Both the position numbers and the translations under genes were made by a program. Shown here one piece after another: positions 8,637-16,108 of a DNA stretch of 64,000 bases. The DNA is from JAAYCI01 sp964371725 (lineage in GTDB: Bacteria; Bacillota; Clostridia; Oscillospirales; Ruminococcaceae): the NCBI GenBank assembly GCA_964371725.1, contig CAYJNQ010000002.1:1-64000 (forward strand), in the 5' to 3' direction. Each line of letters starts with the position of its first letter. The first letter of the stretch is position 1. The notes beneath the pieces were generated by a model. That model made no database searches. It worked only from the letters and a program-made list of their open reading frames with translations, and was not told the DNA's origin.

Positions 8637-9266
8637 TCAATCGAAACGGCGACAAACGCGCGCATAAATTTCGTCGGCCTTTGCACAATAAGTGCTCAGC
8701 ATCTCGTTGGCTTTTTTGTTGCAAGCCTCTGCATGGTCTCTGTCTTTCATAATTTTTGTGTTGATGAACACATTGAGGCTGGCCCCTTGCAAAGCTGCTT
8801 TGCACATCACCACGCCCACGCCCACGTCGCTGATGGCGATGGCTGTTCCCTTTTCTTCAAACCCTACATGCAAATCAATGGCTTTGCAGCACTCCTCCAT
8901 AATTTGCAGCGGCACATCGCACGCCTCTTTGAGTGCAGCTTCCATCACACGGGCTTTTTCTGCAACTTGCTCTTCGGTTTCCTTTGGCATACCATAAGCG
9001 CGCGACAGAGGCTCAAACACCTCGGCATCGCGGCGCACAAGCACCATCAACGCATCTTGCAGAGCGTCTGCCTGTGCTTTTAAGGCCAAGATGTCTTCTT
9101 GCACATCTGCATATTTTTTCTTGCCAACGGTTAAACTGCCCACCATGTTGCCCAGCGCCATACCAATGGCGCCCACTAAGGCCGAGGCACCGCCACCGCC
9201 GGGCACAGGCTCCTTGCTGGCCAAAACTTGCACAAAATCGCGACAACTTTGTTCTGTAAAATCCAT
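8637..9266 (-). CDS. fchA: Cyclodeaminase/cyclohydrolase family protein (methenyl-THF cyclohydrolase)
   Basis: A 209-residue, mostly helical protein of the formiminotransferase-cyclodeaminase C-terminal family (FchA/FTCD_C). FchA hydrolyses 5,10-methenyl-THF to 10-formyl-THF; related proteins deaminate formimino-THF. The N-terminal PVPGGGGASALVGAIGMAL glycine-rich segment at about residues 21-39 is the family signature. It is the first gene of the fchA-folD-folC set, and the adjacent FolD lacks its own cyclohydrolase residues, which favours the methenyl-THF cyclohydrolase role over a histidine-degradation role (no hut genes are nearby). ATG at 9266 follows GAGGGGGATTACA. Confidence 0.88.
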   Translation of the reverse strand: MDFTEQSCRDFVQVLASKEPVPGGGGASALVGAIGMALGNMVGSLTVGKKKYADVQEDILALKAQADALQDALMVLVRRDAEVFEPLSRAYGMPKETEEQVAEKARVMEAALKEACDVPLQIMEECCKAIDLHVGFEEKGTAIAISDVGVGVVMCKAALQGASLNVFINTKIMKDRDHAEACNKKANEMLSTYCAKADEIYARVCRRFD

Positions 9267-9708
9267 TGTAATCCCCCTCAGTTTATTGTGTGTTCCAAAG
9301 CCGATTTTCCTTTTTGAAAAAAATTCGGCAGATTCATTCTATTATATCTTTTTTTGTAAAAAAAAACCAGCTTTTTTGCCGATATTTTTTTATTTTCAAT
9401 GTCTATTTGGATAAAAACCATTTTCCAAACAACTGATAACACGAATGCTGATATATAGTCACCACCACGACATAATTTGAAAAACAGCTTCCTGCAGCTG
9501 CATTCAAGTCTCCTCTCAAAAATCTTTCGGGCAGAAATGTTCATGTCTTTTTTTCTCTTTATAAAGCGCCAAGGCAGGAACCTTCTAAACCCGAAAGGAC
9601 AGCTTATAATCCGGTATCGTTAAAACAGGCGTTTTTGCCCAAAATCAGGCAACAAAAAAGCCGTCTATCGAGAAAATTCCCAATAACAGCTTTTTTGTTA
9701 CACAAATA
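9267..9708. other. Gene-poor intergenic region, 442 nt
   Basis: A+T-rich DNA with poly-A/T runs between fchA and the tRNA gene. A TATAAT on the minus strand near 9340 lacks a good -35 box but may start the folate operon. The tRNA terminator occupies 9651-9699. I see no convincing gene here. Confidence 0.5.
9651..9699 (-). terminator. Terminator of the tRNA(CAU) gene
   Basis: On the minus strand AAAAAAGCTGT pairs with ACGGCTTTTTT (11 bp with one G-U) around a roughly 20-nt loop, ending in a U-run just downstream of the tRNA. Confidence 0.65.
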
Positions 9709-9785
9709 TGGTGGGCCCTCGGGGACTTGAACCCGGGACCGTCCGGTTATGAGCCGGATGCTCTAACCAACTGAGCTAAGGGCCC
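9709..9785 (-). tRNA. tRNA with anticodon CAU (Ile2-type or elongator Met)
   Basis: On the minus strand there is a complete 77-nt cloverleaf: acceptor GGGCCCT/AGGGCCC, D arm GCTCAGTTGGTTAGAGC, anticodon loop CTCATAA, T arm with GGTTCAAGTCC, and an encoded CCA end. Anticodon CAU is shared by tRNA-Met and by the minor tRNA-Ile whose C34 is changed to lysidine. The G/C acceptor and the ending of the D stem resemble E. coli ileX and Bacillus tRNA-Ile2, so Ile2 is slightly favoured; it does not look like initiator tRNA. A TATAAT lies just upstream at 9801-9806. Confidence 0.9.
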
Positions 9786-9893
9786 GACGATAGCTTAACC
9801 ATTATAACAGATTGCAAGGCGTTTGAAAAGCATTTTTTTCAACACAGTAAGAGAAAAGACAGAGGGAAACCGGGCGTAAAACAGACAAGCTTA

Positions 9894-10358
9894 TTAAAAA
9901 TGTTCGGCTTTGCGGCGTTTGCGCAATTCATAACGCTTTTGCCCGGCATCCCAAGTGTTTTTCTCCTCGTCGGTTTGTAACATCACAGGGGGCACTTCCT
10001 GCGGCGTGCCCTCTGTGTCCAGCGATACAAGAACCAAAAAGGCTTGGTTGATGAGTTTTCGTTCTCCTTTTGGGCATTCGACAAAGGTATCGACCGAAAC
10101 CTCGATGGAGGTTTTTCCCACATAGCTAATGCGGCCTTTCAACACAACAAAATCGTTGAGAAAGGCGGGGGCTTTGAAGTTCAGGCTATCCACCGAGGCG
10201 GTGATTACCTCACTGCCCGTGTGGCGCAAGGCCACCATGCCGGCCACCTCATCAATCCATTGCATCAACATTCCCCCAAACAGGCGCCTTTGCCCGTTGA
10301 GGTGTGGATAACGAACAAGATGCACTTGCTCTGTGGCAGAGTCTTGAATACACTTCAT
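9894..10358 (-). CDS. Acyl-CoA thioesterase, hotdog fold (YciA/BFIT type)
   Basis: A 154-residue hotdog-fold protein that should hydrolyse acyl-CoA thioesters in the cytoplasm. RLFGGMLMQWIDEVAGMVALRH near the N-terminus is the usual active-site helix with Gly-Gly and Asp, and SLNFKAPAFLNDFVVLKGRI is the family beta-strand region. The ATG at 10358 is preceded by AAGGGGG. A longer open frame to 10451 would run into gpmA and has no better start. It follows gpmA by 28 bases and probably shares its transcript. The chain-length preference is not visible. Confidence 0.85.
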   Translation of the reverse strand: MKCIQDSATEQVHLVRYPHLNGQRRLFGGMLMQWIDEVAGMVALRHTGSEVITASVDSLNFKAPAFLNDFVVLKGRISYVGKTSIEVSVDTFVECPKGERKLINQAFLVLVSLDTEGTPQEVPPVMLQTDEEKNTWDAGQKRYELRKRRKAEHF

Positions 10359-10386
10359 ATAAGCAATGCCCCCTTGTTCATGTGCG

Positions 10387-11133
10387 CTAAGTTGCCTTGC
10401 CCTGGTTTGCCACACCGGCCATTTTGGCCTCGATGGCGGCTTGGTCTCCAAGGTAGAATTTGTTTAGCACCTTCATATTGTCGTCGAATTCATACACAAG
10501 CGGCACACCGGTGGGAATGTTGACACCGATGATGTCCTCATCGGACAAGTTGTCGAATTTTTTTACAAGTGCACGCAAAGAGTTTCCGTGGGCGGCAATC
10601 AAAACCCGTTTTCCGGCCTTCATTTGCGGCAGAATGGTGCTTTCGAAATAGGGCCAAGCACGCTCAATGGTGATGGCAAGGCTTTCGGTTAGCGGAAGCT
10701 GGGCGGGATCCACGCCACGATATTGTTCTTGTGTGCGGGGGTTGCGCTCGTCGCTTTCCTCCAAAGACAGAGGCGGCACATCAAAGCTGCGGCGCCATAC
10801 AAGCACCTGATCCTCGCCATATTTTGCGGCGGTTTCCGCCTTGTTCAGGCCTTGCAAAGCGCCATAATGGCGCTCGTTCAAACGCCAGTTTTTCTCAACC
10901 GGCAACCAGGAACGGTCCATTTGCTCTAAAACGAGGTTCAAAGTGTGAATGGCACGCTTTAAGTAGGAGGTGTAGCACAGGTCAAAATCATAGCCTTCCT
11001 CTTTTAAAAGGCGCCCACCTTCGGCAGCTTCTGCACGCCCCTTTTCCGATAGCGGCACATCTGTCCAGCCGGTAAACAAATTTAGCCTGTTCCACTCACT
11101 CTCGCCATGGCGAACCAAAACCAATTTCATCAT
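10387..11133 (-). CDS. gpmA: 2,3-bisphosphoglycerate-dependent phosphoglycerate mutase
   Basis: A 248-residue glycolytic enzyme interconverting 3- and 2-phosphoglycerate. LVRHGESEWN (residues 6-15, phospho-His), the FTGWTDVPLSEKG segment, NERHYGALQGLNKAETA and AAHGNSLRAL (second catalytic His) are all intact, and the length matches GpmA. The ATG at 11133 lies 8 bases from GAGGG; a second ATG follows at once. It is first of a two-gene unit with the downstream thioesterase, under a promoter at 11219-11247. Confidence 0.95.
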   Translation of the reverse strand: MMKLVLVRHGESEWNRLNLFTGWTDVPLSEKGRAEAAEGGRLLKEEGYDFDLCYTSYLKRAIHTLNLVLEQMDRSWLPVEKNWRLNERHYGALQGLNKAETAAKYGEDQVLVWRRSFDVPPLSLEESDERNPRTQEQYRGVDPAQLPLTESLAITIERAWPYFESTILPQMKAGKRVLIAAHGNSLRALVKKFDNLSDEDIIGVNIPTGVPLVYEFDDNMKVLNKFYLGDQAAIEAKMAGVANQGKAT

Positions 11134-11218
11134 CGTAAAGTCCCTCTTTCTGTTTCGTCGTTTTTATCGGCTTGTTGCAAAGCGACAAAGCCCGGCAAGC
11201 CGCACGGAATCTATCTAT

Positions 11219-11247
11219 AGTATACCATCCTTGTTTTGTGCTGGCAA
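11219..11247 (-). promoter_or_regulatory. sigma-A-type promoter of gpmA
   Basis: TTGCCA (11242-11247) and TATACT (11219-11224) on the minus strand are 17 bases apart, about 85 bases upstream of gpmA. Confidence 0.6.
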
Positions 11248-11422
11248 TTGGAAAAAGGATGCATGGACACGCGGCATGAAATTTTGGCAAAACCATCTGG
11301 TTTCTTTGGCAAAGAATGCGCAAAAACTTTGGCAAAATGACGAAATGTTCGAAAAAAGCAGATGAAAAACGCTCTTTCGATGAAAATGTTAGAATCTACA
11401 AAATCTGGTAAACTTAAGCGGC

Positions 11423-11451
11423 TTGACACACTATATATAGTGTGTTACAGT
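11423..11451 (+). promoter_or_regulatory. nrdD promoter with embedded NrdR box
   Basis: TTGACA (11423-11428) and TACAGT (11446-11451) are 17 bases apart. The spacer carries a perfect 20-bp palindrome at 11426-11445, whose core ACACTATATATAGTGT at 11428-11443 matches the NrdR-box consensus. NrdR is the ATP/dATP-sensing repressor of ribonucleotide reductase genes. Placement between -35 and -10 would let NrdR exclude RNA polymerase. NrdR usually binds two boxes; only a weak second candidate (around 11393-11408) is visible. Confidence 0.88.
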
Positions 11452-11526
11452 GAATTTCATCATGAAGATATTTCGGGCGGTTTCAGAGGATTGCCGCTCT
11501 ATTTCGGTGGGAGGTTTTGTTGCGGT

Positions 11527-13818
11527 ATGCAAAAAGTTGGGGTGCGCACAATCAAAAAAAGAGATGGACGGGTCGTATTGTATGACGAGGCGAAAATTGC
11601 CAATGCAATTTTAAAGGCACTTGTGGCTACGGGGGAAGACGATGCCGTATTGGCGGCTCGCTTGGCCAACGAAGTGGGCGAAGTTATGGCAGAGTATCAT
11701 GTGGGGGAAAGCTACCGCATTGAGGACATTCAAGACGCGGCCGAGAAAGCGCTCATGCGTGCCGGCTGTGAAGATGCGGCAAAAAAATACATTTTGTATC
11801 GCGCCCAGCGCACCCATGTGCGAGAGAGCAACACGGCACTGATGCGCGCTTGCGATGAAATTACAAATGCAGACGCTCGCCTTTCCAATCTGAAACGCGA
11901 CAACGCCAATGTGGATGGCAACACGTCCATGGGCAGTATGTTGCAAATTGGCTCGGTGGCGGCCAAGGCCTACAACACAGCGCACCTGCTCACCAAAAAA
12001 CAGGCGCGTGCCCACGGCGAGGGTGATTTTCATATCCATGATTTCGATTTTTATTCCCTCACCACCACCTGTTGCCAAATTGACATTGTGAAAATGTTCG
12101 AAAATGGGTTTTCCACAGGGCACGGGTATTTGCGCGAGCCCCAAGACATTCAAAGCTATGCTGCACTGGCTTGCATCGCCATTCAGTCCAACCAAAACGA
12201 CCAACACGGCGGCCAAAGCATTCCGAATTTTGATTTTGGCCTGGCAACGGGTGTGCGCAAAACCTATCGACGCGTTTTCTGCGAAAACCTTGGCAAGGCT
12301 TTGCAATTGCTGGCACCCGAAGCCGGCTTCAACAAGGAACGTGTGACAACGCTGTGCAAAGAAATAGAGCAACAGGGTGCAGGGGTGCCACAACTGAAAG
12401 AGGACCTTGTATTTTTGGCCCAAATGGAGGCGCGGTTGGCCGAAACAGTGGGGCAAGAGCGCGCACAAAACGCCTTGGTTTTTGCGCGTGAACAGTCTTT
12501 GCAAGAAACCGACAGACGCTGTTTTCAAGCGATGGAGGCATTGGTGCACAACCTAAACTCCATGCACTCGCGCGCCGGTGCTCAAACGCCGTTTTCATCC
12601 ATCAATTATGGCACAGACACAAGCCCCGAGGGGCGCATGGTTATTCGCAATGTATTGCTTGCCACCGAAAAAGGCCTTGGGCATGGAGAAACGCCCATTT
12701 TCCCCATTCAGATATTCAAACTAAAAGCCGGTGTCAACTATAACCCCGAAGATGCAAACTACGATTTGTTCGAGCTGGCCTGCCGTTGCAGTGCAAAACG
12801 CCTGTTCCCCAATTTTACAAACTTGGACGCAGCGTTCAACGCCCAATATTATGTGGAGGGAAGGCCGGAAACGGAAGTGGCCACAATGGGTTGCCGCACG
12901 CGTGTGATGGGCAATGTATACAGCCCCGAGCGGCAAATCGCCTTTGGGCGGGGCAACTTAAGCTTTACTTCTATCAATTTGCCCCGCCTTGCCATTGAGG
13001 CCGAGGGCGACGAAGCCCGTTTTTACGAGAGCCTCGACCATATGCTTGAGCTCACTGCAGAACAGCTCTTAGACCGTTTCGAGGTGCAGGCAAAGAAAAA
13101 AGTGCGCAATTTTCCGTTCCTCATGGGGCAGGGCGTATGGTTGGATTCCGACAAGCTGAATTCAGATGATGAGATCCGAGAGGTGCTCAAGCATGGCACC
13201 TTATCCATCGGCTTCATCGGGCTTGCCGAAACCTTGGTAGCGCTGTATGGGCACCACCACGGAGAAAGCGAAGAGATGCAAAAAAAGGGTCTTGAAATTG
13301 TCACCTATATGCATGAGTACTGCCAAAAGAAAAGTGCACAAATGGGTATGAACTTCACCCTGCTTGCAACACCGGCCGAGGGCTTGTCTGGGCGTTTCTT
13401 GCGCATGGATAAAAAACGCTACGGTAAAATTGCCGGTGTAACCGACCGCGATTTTTACACAAATTCGTTCCATATACCCGTGTATTACCCCCTTGGTACC
13501 TACGACAAAATTCAGCGCGAGGCGCCCTACCACGCACTAACGCCGGCAGGGCACATCACCTATGTAGAGCTGGACGGCGACGCAGCACAAAACCCGGAAG
13601 CCTTCATGGCGGTGGTGCGGTGTATGCATGATGCCGGCGTGGGCTATGGCTCTATCAACCACCCGGTAGACAGAGACCCCGTTTGCGGATATGTGGGCAT
13701 TATCCATGACGTGTGCCCGCGCTGTGGCCGCAGAGAGGGAGAAGAAATTCCAATGGAGCGCATTGAAACACTGAAAAAACAATATCCTTGCATCCTTGAA
13801 TTTTCCGGGATTGAGTAA
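11527..13818 (+). CDS. nrdD: Anaerobic ribonucleoside-triphosphate reductase, catalytic part without glycyl-radical domain
   Basis: A 763-residue class III ribonucleotide reductase chain that makes deoxyribonucleotides under anaerobic conditions. It has an N-terminal ATP-cone (KKRDGRVVLYDEAKIANAI, about residues 8-26), the active-site loop TTTCCQIDIV near residue 182 and MGCRTRVMGN near 455. It ends DPVCGYVG...CPRCGRREGE, a zinc-ribbon-like region with three cysteines, and then stops; the RVxGY-type glycyl-radical motif of a full NrdD is absent. That domain is found in the next gene, in the same reading frame after one TAA and 21 codons. The ATG at 11527 is preceded by GGGAGG; upstream in-frame ATGs precede the promoter. 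Confidence 0.93.
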   Translation: MQKVGVRTIKKRDGRVVLYDEAKIANAILKALVATGEDDAVLAARLANEVGEVMAEYHVGESYRIEDIQDAAEKALMRAGCEDAAKKYILYRAQRTHVRESNTALMRACDEITNADARLSNLKRDNANVDGNTSMGSMLQIGSVAAKAYNTAHLLTKKQARAHGEGDFHIHDFDFYSLTTTCCQIDIVKMFENGFSTGHGYLREPQDIQSYAALACIAIQSNQNDQHGGQSIPNFDFGLATGVRKTYRRVFCENLGKALQLLAPEAGFNKERVTTLCKEIEQQGAGVPQLKEDLVFLAQMEARLAETVGQERAQNALVFAREQSLQETDRRCFQAMEALVHNLNSMHSRAGAQTPFSSINYGTDTSPEGRMVIRNVLLATEKGLGHGETPIFPIQIFKLKAGVNYNPEDANYDLFELACRCSAKRLFPNFTNLDAAFNAQYYVEGRPETEVATMGCRTRVMGNVYSPERQIAFGRGNLSFTSINLPRLAIEAEGDEARFYESLDHMLELTAEQLLDRFEVQAKKKVRNFPFLMGQGVWLDSDKLNSDDEIREVLKHGTLSIGFIGLAETLVALYGHHHGESEEMQKKGLEIVTYMHEYCQKKSAQMGMNFTLLATPAEGLSGRFLRMDKKRYGKIAGVTDRDFYTNSFHIPVYYPLGTYDKIQREAPYHALTPAGHITYVELDGDAAQNPEAFMAVVRCMHDAGVGYGSINHPVDRDPVCGYVGIIHDVCPRCGRREGEEIPMERIETLKKQYPCILEFSGIE

Positions 13819-13881
13819 ACAAAACTTTCACATGAAACATTGAAAAAAACAAATTTGCAAATAAAGAGAGGAGAAAGCAAC

Positions 13882-14031
13882 ATGAACAATGAGCAAAACC
13901 TGCCGGGAAAAGGGATTGGATTCGAGAGGATTCGGCGGATCACCGGGTATTTAGTGGGCACGATGGACAAGTGGAATGATGCCAAAAAAGCAGAAGAACA
14001 AGAGCGTGTAAAACACGACTTGCAGTGTTGA
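13882..14031 (+). CDS. Stand-alone NrdD glycyl-radical domain (49 aa)
   Basis: A 49-residue protein. FERIRRITGYLVGT at residues 14-27, followed by KWNDAKKAEEQERVKH, is the C-terminal end that full-length clostridial-type NrdD proteins carry; Gly22 in RITGYL is the expected radical glycine, generated by NrdG. Here it has its own ATG 8 bases from a strong AGAGGAG site, 63 bases after the nrdD stop. It is in the same frame as nrdD, so the two differ from a fused protein by a single TAA. It ends 6 bases before nrdG. By analogy with YfiD/GrcA, which supplies a glycyl-radical domain in trans to pyruvate formate-lyase, it should dock onto NrdD. It is too small to be found by most gene callers. Confidence 0.85.
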   Translation: MNNEQNLPGKGIGFERIRRITGYLVGTMDKWNDAKKAEEQERVKHDLQC

Positions 14032-14037
14032 TGAGGA

Positions 14038-14604
14038 ATGAACACAGAAAATAAAGCAAGGCTCCCCGAAGGGGGAGCCTCGTTGATGCTGGCAAAGCAC
14101 GGCTTTGTGGGCGATTCGATTGTAGACGGGCCGGGTTTGCGCTGTGTGCTATTTTGCCAAGGATGCCCGCACCGATGCCCCGGATGCCACAACCCGGAAA
14201 CCCATCCGTTTGAGGGTGGTGTGCACACACAGGTGTCGGAATTGTTTGCTCGCATTCAGAACCATCCGCTGTGCAGGGCGGTTACGTTTTCGGGTGGCGA
14301 ACCATTTTCGCAAGCAGAGCCTTTGGCAAAGCTTGCAAAAGAGCTAAAACAGGCCGGTTATGAGCTGGCTGCCTACACGGGCTATACCTTCGAGAATTTG
14401 CTCAGTAGCCCATGTGCAGCGCAACGAGATTTGCTTTGTCAATTGGATATTTTGATTGATGGGCTCTATATTGAGGAGAAAAAAAATTTGACTTTGCGTT
14501 TTCGCGGCAGTGAAAACCAACGCATTATACATGTTCCAAACAGTTTGAGGGTGGGGCAAGCCGTGCAGGAAACGGCCGAGCGCTGGCAGGGAAGCAGCTC
14601 TTAG
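14038..14604 (+). CDS. nrdG: Anaerobic ribonucleotide reductase-activating protein (radical SAM)
   Basis: A 188-residue radical-SAM activase that installs the glycyl radical on NrdD using S-adenosylmethionine and a [4Fe-4S] cluster. The cluster motif lies in FCQGCPHRCPGCHNPET at about residues 38-54, and FSGGEPFSQ is the SAM-binding GGE motif. It follows the stand-alone glycyl-radical gene by 6 bases, with GATGAGGA as ribosome site at the junction. Its 3' end overlaps the convergent lepB by 4 bases. Confidence 0.94.
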   Translation: MNTENKARLPEGGASLMLAKHGFVGDSIVDGPGLRCVLFCQGCPHRCPGCHNPETHPFEGGVHTQVSELFARIQNHPLCRAVTFSGGEPFSQAEPLAKLAKELKQAGYELAAYTGYTFENLLSSPCAAQRDLLCQLDILIDGLYIEEKKNLTLRFRGSENQRIIHVPNSLRVGQAVQETAERWQGSSS

Positions 14605-15149
14605 CTGATGAGCCCGGGCTCCGGAAAAAGGCGGAACAAGGCTTTCCCCACAATTTTTTCACGCGGCACATAGGTGTTTTGCCAATAGCGAGAATCCCAA
14701 GATTCGTTTCGGTTGTCGCCCAGCACAAAATATTGGTCTTCGGGCACCTCGTAGGGGCCAAAATCACCAACAATTTCGGCGTAGACATTCGGCTCTTCCA
14801 AAGGTTCATCCGACCCATTCAGGTAAATTTGGCCGTTTTTGATTTCTAGGGTTTCACCGGGCAGGCCGATGATGCGTTTGATATAGTACACCGATTCATC
14901 GTCCGGATAGCGAAAGATGATGATGTCAAAGCGTTCGGGGTCTTCGAAGAGGTAGGCCGGCCGTAGGCCGATGATGCGGTCACCGGCCAAAATGGTGGGT
15001 TGCATGCTGCCGGTGGGCACCTCAGCATTGACAATGAGCACTTGCGTGATGAACAGTGCAAGAAGAAGGCCAATGCCAAGGGCAATGACCCACTCGCGTA
15101 GTTCGCGAAAGACAACACGTCTTTTTTTCTCGGGGCGGTCTTCGTTCAT
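14601..15149 (-). CDS. lepB: Signal peptidase I
   Basis: A 182-residue type I signal peptidase that removes signal peptides from exported proteins at the outer face of the membrane. One N-terminal membrane helix (about residues 17-38) is followed by the catalytic Ser in PTGSMQPTI, the Lys of YYIKRIIGLPGE and the conserved GDNRNESWDSRYW box. The basic N-terminus (RPEKKRR) fits a cytoplasmic tail. ATG at 15149 follows AAGGAGTGCCTTT. Its own promoter lies at 15182-15210, and it is divergent from the NYN-domain gene. Confidence 0.94.
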   Translation of the reverse strand: MNEDRPEKKRRVVFRELREWVIALGIGLLLALFITQVLIVNAEVPTGSMQPTILAGDRIIGLRPAYLFEDPERFDIIIFRYPDDESVYYIKRIIGLPGETLEIKNGQIYLNGSDEPLEEPNVYAEIVGDFGPYEVPEDQYFVLGDNRNESWDSRYWQNTYVPREKIVGKALFRLFPEPGLIS

Positions 15150-15181
15150 AAAGGCACTCCTTATGGGTTACGGTTGCTTTC

Positions 15182-15210
15182 AGTATAGCATTCTCCGGTT
15201 GCTCTGGCAA
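15182..15210 (-). promoter_or_regulatory. sigma-A-type promoter of lepB
   Basis: TTGCCA (15205-15210) and TATACT (15182-15187) on the minus strand are separated by 17 bases, the same hexamers as at gpmA. Confidence 0.6.
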
Positions 15211-15258
15211 GAAAATAGAACGAAGAAACAGCGAACGAAAAATGAAGGGGGCAGTCTT

Positions 15259-16101
15259 ATGCAGGATGGCGGAAAAGTAATTGCACTTTTAATCGATGCC
15301 GAAAATGTTTCGCCCAAATACATCAAAGTGGTTTTGGACGAGCTAAGTTTGCACGGCACGCCGGCCTATAAACGTATTTATGGCGATTGGACGAGCGTGG
15401 AGATGTCCGGCTGGAAGAAGCATTTGCTGGAAAACAACCTCACGCCTATCCAGCAATTCAGCTACACGCAGGGAAAAAATGCTTCGGATTCGGCTATGAT
15501 AATCGATGCGATGGACATTTTATATGGGCGCAACTGCGACGGGTTTTGCATTGTATCGTCGGATTCTGACTTCACACGTCTTGCCTCACGCTTGCGGGAA
15601 AGCAGAATGCTTGTCATTGGCATGGGAGAGAGCAAAACACCGGCAGCCTTCAAGGCCGCCTGTGATATTTTCAAGTATCTGGATGTGCTGAAAAAGGCAC
15701 AAAACCAACCGGAAGACAGGGAAAAGGACGAGGGGAACAAAACAAAACAGCCGGTGAAAAAAGCTGGTAAGAGCGGAAAACCGGCCAAGGAAAAAGAGCA
15801 GGCAGACCCGGCAGAACCACCGGTTTCGCAAGATTTTTCAGACGAAGTAGGTGGCTTTGTGCCGATGGAAGAGATTGTGGGTCGCATCCAAAGCATCATC
15901 GATTTGGAGAGTGAGGAAGACGGTTGGATGTTCCTTGGTCAGGTGGGCAATCTACTCGGGCGTTCTTACCCGGACTTTGATACACGCAACTATGGCTTTT
16001 CCAAGTTACATAAGCTGATAGACTATACCGATGCCTTTGAAACCCGATACCACGAGATTCCGAGCGGGGGCAAAAACTTAATGGTGAAAAACAAGGGCTA
16101 G
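15259..16101 (+). CDS. NYN-domain (LabA/DUF88) protein with C-terminal LOTUS/OST-HTH-like domain
   Basis: A 280-residue protein. Residues about 1-145 form a NYN/PIN-like nuclease domain: LIDAENV (Asp), ASDSAMIIDAMDILY and VSSDSDF supply the acidic metal-site residues. A charged Lys/Glu/Pro linker (about 150-195) leads to a C-terminal segment (about 200-275) with the pattern LGQVGNLLGRSYPDFDTRNYG...KLIDYTDAFE, typical of LOTUS/OST-HTH RNA-binding domains. NYN-LOTUS proteins are thought to bind and cut RNA; the target here is unknown. The ATG at 15259 follows AAGGGGGCAGTCTT. It is divergent from lepB and ends next to a convergent membrane-protein gene. Confidence 0.85.
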   Translation: MQDGGKVIALLIDAENVSPKYIKVVLDELSLHGTPAYKRIYGDWTSVEMSGWKKHLLENNLTPIQQFSYTQGKNASDSAMIIDAMDILYGRNCDGFCIVSSDSDFTRLASRLRESRMLVIGMGESKTPAAFKAACDIFKYLDVLKKAQNQPEDREKDEGNKTKQPVKKAGKSGKPAKEKEQADPAEPPVSQDFSDEVGGFVPMEEIVGRIQSIIDLESEEDGWMFLGQVGNLLGRSYPDFDTRNYGFSKLHKLIDYTDAFETRYHEIPSGGKNLMVKNKG

Positions 16102-16108
16102 GCACTGG

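Larger units (their letters stand above)
11134..11526. other. Divergent gpmA-nrdD intergenic region, 393 nt
   Basis: It contains the gpmA promoter on the minus strand and the NrdR-controlled nrdD promoter on the plus strand, both annotated separately. The rest shows no gene. The open frame that continues upstream of nrdD from 11362 runs through the promoter and operator and is not a real N-terminus. Confidence 0.6.

Noticed and set aside
9278..9544. 88-codon open frame on the minus strand upstream of fchA
   Set aside because: Biased Lys/Phe/Ile composition of A+T-rich intergenic DNA, no ribosome site, no domain, and it would cover the likely promoter of the folate operon.
11362..11526. N-terminal extension of NrdD from the upstream ATG at 11362
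   Set aside because: It would be translated across the promoter and the NrdR box; the conserved ATP-cone begins just after the ATG at 11527.
13816..13881. Frameshift or nonsense mutation breaking nrdD
   Set aside because: The downstream part is in the same frame but has a well-placed ribosome site and ATG, and the linker is A+T-rich like intergenic DNA; a stable split gene explains it better than a recent defect, although a sequencing error at TAA cannot be excluded.
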